Positions 1 through 7,210 of a DNA stretch of 56,146 nt are shown here, in pieces. How positions within the stretch are numbered: position 1 is the stretch's first letter; every line of letters starts with the position of its first letter. Source of the DNA: Streptomyces corynorhini (GTDB lineage: Bacteria > Actinomycetota > Actinomycetes > Streptomycetales > Streptomycetaceae); NCBI RefSeq assembly GCF_003346515.1, contig NZ_QQNA01000097.1:1-56146 (forward strand). The letters are read 5' to 3'. The notes beneath the pieces are model-generated. The model ran no database searches, was not told the DNA's origin, and worked only from the letters and a program-made list of their open reading frames with translations. The translations under genes were made by a program, and so were the position numbers.

Positions 1-1
1 A

Positions 2-1317
2 GTGACTTCTGTTAGGACCTCTAACAGGACGCCGCCTGATGCCCACACCCCGGGACACGCCTGCCGTCGCGTCCGCGCCAACGGCGACGAAACCGTCTAC
101 CAGCGCAAGGACGGCCGCTGGGAGGCCGCCGGATACGTCCTCGCCCCCGGCAACACCCGCAAGCGCGTCCGCGTCTACGGCACCACCCGGAAGGAAGCCC
201 TGGCCAAGCTCACCGAGAAGATCGCCGCCAGCAACCGTGGCGTCCCCGCCCCATCCGCGCAGGGCAGCCTGGCCGCGTACCTGACGTACTGGCTGGAGCA
301 CGTCGCCGTTCACCAGCTCCGCGAGAACACCCACGCCCGCTACACCGCCGTCGCCCGGCTCTACCTCATCCCCGGCCTCGGACGAAAGAAGCTCGCCAAG
401 CTCACCGCCGAGGACGTCCGCACCTGGCTCAACCAGCTCCGCACCACCTGCCAGCGCTGCACCCGCGGCCGCGACACGGCCCGCGAGGAGTCCCGCTGCT
501 GCGCCGCTCGTGAGTGTTGCTTCAAGCGACTCTCGCCGCTGACTCTGGCCTACGTTCACTCGGTGCTCAAGTCCGCTCCGGAGCACGCGGTACGCGAGGA
601 GGAGATCCCGCGCAACGTCGCCCGCAACGTCCGCATCGGCACCCCACGACCTCGCCGCTTCGAACCCCTCACCGCCGACGAAGCCCGCCGTTTCCTCGCT
701 GCCGCGCGCGGACACCGGCTCCGTTCCCTGTTCGAACTCGCTCTCCACTCCGGACTCCGCAAGGGCGAGCTCCTCGGCCTTCGCTGGGAAGGCCTCAACT
801 TCGGCACCGGTACCGCTGCCGTCCGCCGCGCATTGCAGCGCACCAGCACGCGCGGACTCACCACGTTGCCCACCAAGACCCGGCCTCCGAGCGCCGCATC
901 ACCCTCCCCACCCGCTGCCTCCAATCGCTGAAGGTTCACCACGAACGGCAGCAGCACGAGCGCGAGGCCGCGGCCACCACGTGGCAGCACCACGAGCACG
1001 TGTTCACCACACCGCAGGGCAGGCCGATCGACCCGACCAACCTCACCCGCCGCTTCCGCCGCCTCCTCCACAACGCAGAACTCCAGACCATCCGCTTCCA
1101 CGACCTCCGACACTCCACCGCCACCCTGCTCTTGGAACAGGGCGCCGATCTCGTCGTCATCAAGGAACTCCTCGGCCACGCCCACATCGGCGTCACCGCC
1201 GGCGTCTACGCCCACGTCCGACTCCGCCTCCAGCGTCAGGCCATCGATACCCTCGGCAGCATCCTCAGCCCGACCGACGATCCAGACGACCCGCCCACCG
1301 CAGCCGTCGTCCGCTGA
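2..1317 (+). pseudogene. Tyrosine site-specific integrase, frameshifted
   Basis: This is a phage/AICE-type tyrosine recombinase. The first frame (GTG at 2) carries an arm-binding N-terminus (VYQRKDGRWEAAGYV), a core-binding domain at roughly residues 85-190, and the first catalytic Arg in GLRKGELLGLRW near residue 252. Around 881-886 the frame breaks. The coding signal continues one frame over with ASERRITLP, the HDLRHS box, GHAHIGVT and the nucleophile Tyr in GVYAHVR, ending with a stop at 1315-1317. Restoring a single G in acccggcctcc would rejoin the halves, so a 1-nt deletion or a sequencing error is inferred. An ATG at 39 in another frame (MPTPRDTPA) resembles the usual family start, so a second slip near the 5' end is possible. 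The gene may also extend past the window edge. Confidence 0.88.
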
Positions 1318-1319
1318 CG

Positions 1320-1340
1320 TTGCCGTCAGCGTTGCCGTCA
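1320..1340. repeat. Two direct repeats TTGCCGTCA at the integrase 3' end
   Basis: TTGCCGTCA occurs at 1320-1328 and 1332-1340, immediately after the integrase stop. The same nonamer, in inverted orientation, occurs twice beside the integrase remnant at 15766-15787. Short repeats next to an int gene could be arm-type integrase sites, but this is an inference. Confidence 0.45.
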
Positions 1341-1347
1341 AGCGGCA

Positions 1348-1385
1348 CAGAAGCCCTACCGAAATCACTCTCGGCGGGGCTTCTG
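1348..1385. terminator. Hairpin between convergent genes (bidirectional terminator)
   Basis: A 9-bp arm CAGAAGCCC (1348-1356) pairs perfectly with 1377-1385. After a 2-nt mismatch an inner CCGA/TCGG stem continues, with an 8-nt loop. It lies between the integrase (+) and the DUF4265 gene (-), so it probably terminates both. Confidence 0.65.
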
Positions 1386-1395
1386 GCGGACCATA

Positions 1396-1938
1396 TTAGA
1401 GATCTGACTCTGGCAATCCGAGTCCGTCTCGGTGAGCCCTCGCGAGGGCGCTCTCTTCGATGCTGATTTTCTCTTCACTGGCAATGCGAAGGAGAGCGGT
1501 CCTCATAGGTGCGTAATCAACATGCGGCGGCACATCGATTGCCCACAAAAATCCGGTTGCATCAATCTCCCAGGAACAATCAAAGGCGCGAAGCGTGGCG
1601 TCGACTTCCCCTCCCGCGCCGTCACCTTTGATGATGATGCGGACCGCCGAATGGCCAGACTCAGAAACGAACTCCTCGAACACGAGCTCCCTGCGCTCGT
1701 GATCAGCCCTGACCCGCACGATATCCCCGAAGGCAACACCCTTCACGTAGAAGGGGGTGTTCCGGACCTGAACCTCCATCTTCACGGAGGTCTTCCCAGT
1801 CCAGAGCCGCTCCGTAGACGCACGCGCCCAGTGGGCTGTCTCTTCAGGGAGGTCGAAGGCTACCTTGTACAGCCTCTCAGGCTTATCGTCCGACGCCGAC
1901 TTTCCGGCGCTAGTCATCGAGGAAATCTCTGAGCTCAT
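1396..1938 (-). CDS. DUF4265-type immunity protein
   Basis: This protein of about 180 residues has the DUF4265 pattern: YKVAFDLPEE, then ERLWTG, VRNTPFYVKGVAFGDIVRV and SESGHSAVRI. DUF4265 proteins are often found directly downstream of polymorphic toxin tips, and this gene overlaps the 3' end of an HNH toxin. Its role as the cognate cytoplasmic antitoxin is inferred from position. The ATG at 1938 has a GGAAG ribosome site 9 nt upstream. An in-frame ATG at 1917, whose codon overlaps the toxin stop, is the alternative. The GC content is visibly lower than in the neighbouring housekeeping genes, consistent with horizontal transfer. Confidence 0.75.
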   Translation of the reverse strand: MSSEISSMTSAGKSASDDKPERLYKVAFDLPEETAHWARASTERLWTGKTSVKMEVQVRNTPFYVKGVAFGDIVRVRADHERRELVFEEFVSESGHSAVRIIIKGDGAGGEVDATLRAFDCSWEIDATGFLWAIDVPPHVDYAPMRTALLRIASEEKISIEESALARAHRDGLGLPESDL

Positions 1939-2902
1939 CGTCCCAATCTTCCAGAGGTTTCGTGGACTTATCTCTGTTGCATCGACGGCAGGCCACCGCT
2001 CCATTGTGGTCGCCACCGTGCCCTCCACTGGCCTTCGGCTCTACGTGGTCGATCTGGGCATCGTCGGGCCTCCCCTTGACGGCGTTTCCATTGGCGTCTC
2101 GTGATGCGCGCCGCTCCACCGTCTGCCCACAGTAGTCACACTTGTACTCGCCGCCGTTCTGCGCGGCATTGGCGTCGTAAACCTTCTGCCTCTCGGCATC
2201 AGTGAAATCCAAACCGGCTCTGTTGCAGTTATGAACTAGAACAGGCGTGGTGCCTGCCAGCACATAGTACGTGTGCTTATCGGTGACGGTGAGGTTGTGG
2301 ACCTTTTCCGCCGTGGCCGTCCAGCGTTTGATCGCCGTGATCTGGACGTGGGTGCCGGCGCTTGTGCGGAGCCACTGGCCTGCCTTGAGGTGGGTGGCCT
2401 TGATCCAGGTGTTGAGTGCGGGGACCCAGAAGGGGTGGCCGTCCGTTGCTGTGAGCGTGGAGGTTGTGGAGGTGGCCTCGGTCGGGGCTTCGGTCGGGCC
2501 CTTGCCTGCTTCCGCGTCGCCTTCAGCGGCGATCGTGACCTCGACCAGGTTCTTCTGTCCCTGGCCGGTGATCTGCGCCGATACCGTTTCCACGCTCGTC
2601 TCGCCCGTGGCCGGGTCGGTGGCCAGGACCTTGTCGCCGTTCCTGACGTCTTCGATCGGCTTTGTCGTGCCGTCGGCCATCAGGACCAGCGTGCCGGGGA
2701 CGAAGCTGTTGCAGCCGGACTTGGGGCTCTCGCCGTGGCTGGCGCTGCCGGTGCCTCCGCTGCTCGGGCTGTTCGTCCGCGTCGCGCTGTTGGTGCGCGC
2801 CGGGCTCGCCGTTCTCGCGGCGCCGCCGCCTCCGCCGCTGGACTTGGTACCTGTGTGTGTGGGGGGGCGGGCTGGGTCAAGGTCAGCTACGACGGTGCGC
2901 AA
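1910..2902 (-). CDS. Orphan Rhs-type toxin tip: HINT domain plus HNH nuclease (5'-truncated)
   Basis: The frame is open from a weak TTG at 2902, but recognisable protein begins at 2848. From there it has a Gly/Ala/Thr-rich linker and a HINT (intein/hedgehog-like) autoprocessing domain that starts at Cys in SGCNSFVPGTLVLMADGT and ends VLVHNC. A roughly 100-residue HNH endonuclease follows, with YKCDYCGQ, DAQIDHVEPKASGG, DHNGAVACRRCN and RDKS. The linker and HINT part are nearly identical to the linker and HINT part of the intact Rhs gene at 14078-14701. The tip lacks signal peptide, YD repeats and a convincing start, so as it stands it is a silent or read-through-dependent cassette. The HNH tip would cleave target-cell DNA if attached to a delivery body. 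The stop overlaps the DUF4265 immunity gene. Confidence 0.85.
   Translation of the reverse strand: MRTVVADLDPARPPTHTGTKSSGGGGGAARTASPARTNSATRTNSPSSGGTGSASHGESPKSGCNSFVPGTLVLMADGTTKPIEDVRNGDKVLATDPATGETSVETVSAQITGQGQKNLVEVTIAAEGDAEAGKGPTEAPTEATSTTSTLTATDGHPFWVPALNTWIKATHLKAGQWLRTSAGTHVQITAIKRWTATAEKVHNLTVTDKHTYYVLAGTTPVLVHNCNRAGLDFTDAERQKVYDANAAQNGGEYKCDYCGQTVERRASRDANGNAVKGRPDDAQIDHVEPKASGGHGGDHNGAVACRRCNRDKSTKPLEDWDDELRDFLDD
2225..2848 (-). repeat. 624-bp inverted repeat, left copy (linker + HINT)
   Basis: This block matches 14078-14701 in opposite orientation over 624 bp, with no length difference and only scattered substitutions. By eye it is roughly 95% identical or better. It starts at the ACCAAGTCC codons of the linker and ends at the Cys codon of the C-terminal HNC. 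Beyond each end the two loci are unrelated. Confidence 0.9.
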
Positions 2903-2935
2903 CGCTCGGAGAAGTGCCCGACCTGCAATGGTTGA
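2851..2935 (+). pseudogene. Possible 3' remnant of a zinc-ribbon-like gene
   Basis: On the plus strand, starting exactly at the edge of the HINT repeat, a frame reads CVCGGAGWVKVSYDG, then EKCPTCNG and a stop at 2933-2935. The CxCGGxG and CPxCxG motifs look like half of a DnaJ-type zinc module, so this may be the tail of a gene whose 5' part was displaced by the toxin cassette. The stretch is only about 28 codons and includes a GT/G run, so this call is tentative. Confidence 0.3.
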
Positions 2936-3004
2936 GGCGCCGCCGCCCGCGCGGTATGCGCGTGCGGCGGCGGCCTCGGCAGGTGGGGCGGGGTGCGGGC
3001 GGGG

Positions 3005-6000
3005 TCAGCCGAATCCGAGTTTGCTGGTCTTCCAGCCGCTGCCCGCGCTGATCACCGTGGTCGGCGCGCCCAGTGTGGTTCTGCCTCCCTTGTAGATCGC
3101 GATGGCACCGTCGTCCGTCACCGCCCAGATGTCCGGGATGCCGTCGCCCGTGACGTCCGGGGTGCCGTAAACCAGATGGATCGGCTTGGCCGCGGTCGTC
3201 CACCCGGTGGCGTACGTCGAGTCGACGCCCGTCTTGGAGGCGGCGGCGGTGGCGAGGGAGGCCAGGGCGGTGCCGCCCGCGGAGTCGGCCGTGCCGTAGC
3301 GGATGTAGAGCTTGCCCGAGGCCCCGGAGCGCCACACCAGGTCGGGTGCGCCGTCCTTGTCGTGGTCGCCGATGGAGACCAGGTCACGGTCGGCCCAGGC
3401 GCTCGCGTTCAGCTGGGTCGCCGAGGAGAAGACGGCACCGGTGTAGCCGGTGAAGGCCCACATCGCACCCGAGTGGGTGAGGACGAACAGGTCGGGCCGC
3501 TTGTCCCGGTTGTAGTCGCCCACGATGATCTGCTTGTACGTCGCGGGGTCGGGGGCGTTGGCGGGGAGCTTGATCCGGACGCGTTGCTCGATGTCCACGC
3601 TGCCGTAGCCGTCGCCCCGGTAGACGTAGAGCCTGCCGTCGGGCATCCGGGCGAAGAGGTCGGTGATGCCGTCGCCCGGGTAGGCGTCCCCGCCGTGGGC
3701 GATCAGCGCCGCCTTGCCGTCGGCGCCGATCCAGTAGTCGCCGTAGCCGTCCTCCTTGGAGAGGATCACCCCGTCGCGGTGGGCGCCTTCCAGCGAGTGG
3801 TGCAGATCGCCGGCCGGGTCGGAGGGGTACATCCTCAGCAGCCCGGTGTTCTGGATGGTGTAGAGGTCGGGGATGCCGTCCCCGGTGACGTCCCCGAAGG
3901 TGTCGGCCTTGTCGCGCGGTGTCACGTAGAAGAGGTACTTGGTGCCGTCCGAGACGTTGCCGGCGATGTCGACGGACCGTACGTACAGCACGTTCGGCCC
4001 GGCGAACGGCGGACGCAGCGGGTCCACGGTGGCCGATTTGCCGACCGTCGTCTTCTTGCCGCTCTTGTAGGCGGAGCTGTTGAACGAGTACTGGAACTCG
4101 TTGATGTCCTTCTCGCCGTTGGGGTCGAAGGTGAACGATCCGTCCGTGCCGAACGGCACCTTCGACCAGACGGTGCCGTCCTCGTCGGCCTCGGGGAAGG
4201 TCTTCGAGGAGACGACCGGCGAGGCGGGCTTGGCGCTGTCGTAGAGGAAGCGGCAGACCTTCGGGTCCGCCGTCGGGGCGTAGGCCGAGGCCGTTCCCGA
4301 GGAGTCGATCGCCCGGACCCGCCAGGAGTACTGGTACTTGTTGGTGAGCTTGGACTGGGCCAGCGTCACGGATGCCTTGCCCGTGCTGGTGACGGTGACC
4401 TTCTTGTCGAGGATCTTGCTGTCGCCGTATCCCGTGCGCCACAGCTGGAAGTGCAGCTGGGCGAGGTCCTGCCGGGTCGAGGTGTCGTCCGGGTCGGAGG
4501 AGGCGGCCGAGAGGGTGAGATCGTGCTTGCCGACGCTCTGGTACGGGGCGCTGGTGTCGCATCCCTTGCCCGGCGACTGCTGAAGCGAACTCGGCGTCTT
4601 GGGCGGCCGGTTGTAGACGACGGTGATCCGGGGGGCCGATTCGCCCTCGGCCTTGAACTTCTTCCACGAGTAGGCCGAGGTCTCGGTGCTCGCCTTCAGC
4701 CCGATGGTCAGCTCCGACCAGTTGCCGTTCGCCGCGTCCTGCATGATCGCCTTGGCGTTGAAGTCGACGTTCGCCTTGGGACACCTGGAGGCGTAGCCGT
4801 GGGCCAGCGACTTGGTGGCGATGTGCTTCTTCCAGTCGGGCTGCTTGCTCCAGGTGGTCTTGGAGGAGATGGCGCCGGTCTGCCACACCTGCACCTCCCG
4901 TGCGTCGCAGGACCAGGAGTAGGTCTCCAGCATCTTCAGCGTCGCCGACTGGACCGTGGCGCCCTTGATGTTGGTGGACCAGCCGAGGCGGAAGAAGGAA
5001 CGCGAGGTGCCCCAGGTGGTGGACTCGAAGCCCACCCGCGCCTCCGTGGTGCCGGAGTTGTAGTTGGCGCCGTCGTAGAAGCTGGAACTGGGGTAACGGT
5101 TGTAGGCCGTCGTCCAGTTCTTGGTCTTCCCGGAGATCGACGGGTCGATGAAGACCGGGTAGACGGTGTCCTTCGCGGTCAGGAGCGACTGGTCGGGGAT
5201 CAGCCGCAGCGGCGCGAAGCCGTTGTCCTGATCGCCGAGCGTGGCGTTCATCGGGGCCAGGCGGGTGCCGTTCTCGGGGCCCGCGAGTCCGGGCAGTCCG
5301 AGTGTGCCGTCGGCGCTCGACGCCGCGTGCCGTACGCCCGTGCCGGAGCGGTACGCGGCCGGGTCCGCGGAGCCCGTGGCGGCGGAGCCCTGCGCCGCGG
5401 ATCCCGGGTCGGGCGGGTCCTGGTCCTCGGGTCCGGCGGGCTCTCCCGGCACATCCGTGTCCGGGGCGTCGTCCGGATCCCCTTCGCCGTCCTCGGCGGG
5501 CGGCTCGGGCGCGGCGGTGTCGAGACCGTCGGAGGAGTCCGTGCTCTCGTCCGGCACCTCCTCGTCCGGCGGTTCCGACGGCTCCGGCGCGGGCTCCTCG
5601 CCCTCTTCCTGGGGCGGCGGTTCGTCCCCCGCCCCCTCGGTGGGCGTTCCAGCGGAGTCCCACATATGCGGGGTGGGGGAGATGACGATCTCCTGCCCGT
5701 CGGCGTCCTCGCCGGTCACGACCTTGGAGCCCGGGTCGAGGCGGAAGGTGAGATCCGGGGAGGACAGGCCGTACGAGAGCGAGGCCAGCGCCGGGTTGGC
5801 GGCGGCCTCGGCGTTGTGCACGACCAGCACATGACTGAAGCCGCTGTCCTTGGCGGTGAGCAGGAGGTCGATGTCGGGGAAGACGTCGCGGTAGAGCGCG
5901 CTCGGGCCGGAGACGACGGGCGCGGGGAGTTCGCCGGGCCAGCTCAGGGTGGCCTCGTGGCCGCCGCTGTTCAGGGTGGCCAGCTCGTGGTAGCCGTCCT

Positions 6001-6592
6001 TCGGGTCGGCGGCCCGCAGGACGGGCCCGGCGGCCGTGGCGTGAGGGGTACCCGCGCTCATCGCGGTGGCGCCGCCCGCGCCGGGAGCCACCGTGTACAC
6101 GGCCGGTTCGGCCCCGGAGGCGCGGCGGCCCACGGGCCCGGCGCCGCCCGGGGAGAAGACCACCGGGTCGGCCGCGGCCTTCTGCGTCCAGCCGCCTCCG
6201 CCCTCGACGGCGGTGAGGTCCGTGTCGATCGGCTGCCACGCCCCGTCGACCCGGGCGCGCACCGGGGCCGCGTGCACGGTGAGCCGGAAGGTGCCGTCCG
6301 GCTGGGCGTACGTGGTCGACGTCTCGGTGCGCAACGCGCCCACCTCGACGCTCCTGCCCTTGGCGACGGCCTGTTCCTGTGCGCCGTCCTCGGACAGGGG
6401 GCGTCCGACGGCGGGTGAATCCGCCTTCCCCCGGCCCTCCGCGGAGCGTCCGTCGGCCGCCGGATCGGTGGGACCGGGCGGCCCGGAGCCGGGCAGGGCG
6501 AGCAGCCCGAAGGTGAGCGCCGCGGCGATGGCGGCGGCCACACCCCCTGCGGCGCGCCTGGATACGGGCAGGCCGAAACGACGACGTTCCAC
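3005..6592 (-). CDS. Secreted DNRLRE / FG-GAP (VCBS) repeat protein
   Basis: This is a 1195-residue exported protein starting at a GTG preceded by GGAGGGGGA. It has an Arg-rich n-region and hydrophobic core (residues about 13-35), a beta-rich N-terminal region, and a Pro/Glu/Asp-rich linker at about 317-407. A DNRLRE-type domain follows at about 487-657, then fibronectin-like segments. Five FG-GAP repeats lie at about 897-1195 with calcium-loop motifs such as DVTGDGIPD, DYNRDKRPD and DHDKDGAPD. Such proteins are surface or secreted beta-propellers, and the partner is unknown. It is divergent from the Rhs gene across an AT-rich region, which suggests co-regulation. The end (GSGWKTSKLGFG) looks natural, so the gene seems complete. 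No enzymatic motif was recognised. Confidence 0.85.
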   Translation of the reverse strand: MERRRFGLPVSRRAAGGVAAAIAAALTFGLLALPGSGPPGPTDPAADGRSAEGRGKADSPAVGRPLSEDGAQEQAVAKGRSVEVGALRTETSTTYAQPDGTFRLTVHAAPVRARVDGAWQPIDTDLTAVEGGGGWTQKAAADPVVFSPGGAGPVGRRASGAEPAVYTVAPGAGGATAMSAGTPHATAAGPVLRAADPKDGYHELATLNSGGHEATLSWPGELPAPVVSGPSALYRDVFPDIDLLLTAKDSGFSHVLVVHNAEAAANPALASLSYGLSSPDLTFRLDPGSKVVTGEDADGQEIVISPTPHMWDSAGTPTEGAGDEPPPQEEGEEPAPEPSEPPDEEVPDESTDSSDGLDTAAPEPPAEDGEGDPDDAPDTDVPGEPAGPEDQDPPDPGSAAQGSAATGSADPAAYRSGTGVRHAASSADGTLGLPGLAGPENGTRLAPMNATLGDQDNGFAPLRLIPDQSLLTAKDTVYPVFIDPSISGKTKNWTTAYNRYPSSSFYDGANYNSGTTEARVGFESTTWGTSRSFFRLGWSTNIKGATVQSATLKMLETYSWSCDAREVQVWQTGAISSKTTWSKQPDWKKHIATKSLAHGYASRCPKANVDFNAKAIMQDAANGNWSELTIGLKASTETSAYSWKKFKAEGESAPRITVVYNRPPKTPSSLQQSPGKGCDTSAPYQSVGKHDLTLSAASSDPDDTSTRQDLAQLHFQLWRTGYGDSKILDKKVTVTSTGKASVTLAQSKLTNKYQYSWRVRAIDSSGTASAYAPTADPKVCRFLYDSAKPASPVVSSKTFPEADEDGTVWSKVPFGTDGSFTFDPNGEKDINEFQYSFNSSAYKSGKKTTVGKSATVDPLRPPFAGPNVLYVRSVDIAGNVSDGTKYLFYVTPRDKADTFGDVTGDGIPDLYTIQNTGLLRMYPSDPAGDLHHSLEGAHRDGVILSKEDGYGDYWIGADGKAALIAHGGDAYPGDGITDLFARMPDGRLYVYRGDGYGSVDIEQRVRIKLPANAPDPATYKQIIVGDYNRDKRPDLFVLTHSGAMWAFTGYTGAVFSSATQLNASAWADRDLVSIGDHDKDGAPDLVWRSGASGKLYIRYGTADSAGGTALASLATAAASKTGVDSTYATGWTTAAKPIHLVYGTPDVTGDGIPDIWAVTDDGAIAIYKGGRTTLGAPTTVISAGSGWKTSKLGFG

Positions 6593-7210
6593 GGTGCTGG
6601 AGTCCCCCTCCTCAATGGCGCGGGCATGCGAAAGCCCCCGGTGTCACGAGCAATCGCCTTACCCCCGGCGACCGCACGCGCCCGATGCCATTTCCCAAAC
6701 TCAACGACCGCACCGCGCCAAGATCGCGGCGGGTGCGTGGTGAAGAGCATGGACCAAGAAATGAGCGGGGCGCCAGAAGTTCTTTTCGACGGGAGACGGG
6801 CCGTCCCGGCCGTCCGCGTGCCGTCGGATGTCCGGACTGTCCACCGAAACGGCCGACTTCTTTGAAGCCGCAGGTCGGAGGCGAGATCGCCAGACCCTAC
6901 GAGAAGCGGACATATGCGAATGGAAGGCTATCCTTTAGCTGCACTTTATGTCCCCTTGATTATGGCATGGGGTTCATGCGGCGAGATGGAGCGATAGATC
7001 AACTCTCTTGCCTTGAATGATGTTTCGTTGTTCTTTTGCGTCATTGATCGCGGCTGGGCGGCTTTTATGTGGTGACGTAGATCACCGCAACCACATGGCA
7101 GTTGACGTTCTGTGAATCTCTGACGCAGGATTCGTGATCACCGGGGGACCACTGTGTGATCGCGACATCACCGCCAGTCCCCGCAGTAGTGAGCGTGGGG
7201 GGATATCGCC
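6593..7210. promoter_or_regulatory. Divergent intergenic region between FG-GAP and Rhs genes
   Basis: This is 618 bp without a convincing gene. About 6900-7180 is strikingly AT-rich for Streptomyces (runs such as tatcctttagctgcacttta and gtttcgttgttcttttgcg), which suggests promoters for both large secreted proteins. A symmetric GGTGA-N6-TCACC element lies at 7071-7086, inside a longer ATGTGGT/ACCACAT inverted repeat (7067-7096). Confidence 0.7.
7071..7086. promoter_or_regulatory. Crp-like palindrome upstream of rhs
   Basis: GGTGACGTAGATCACC has the GTGA-N6-TCAC core of cAMP-receptor-protein sites. It lies about 125 bp upstream of the Rhs start in the divergent promoter region. The outer bases deviate from the E. 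coli consensus (TGTGA-N6-TCACA), so this is a candidate only. Confidence 0.4.

Noticed and set aside
1432..1932. Plus-strand frame opposite the DUF4265 gene
   Set aside because: The minus-strand frame shows recognisable DUF4265 motifs and an overlap with the toxin gene. The plus-strand product shows none.
2993..6418. Very long open frame on the plus strand opposite the FG-GAP gene
   Set aside because: Its Val/Gly/Arg-rich product has no domain features. It is the antisense shadow of a high-GC gene.
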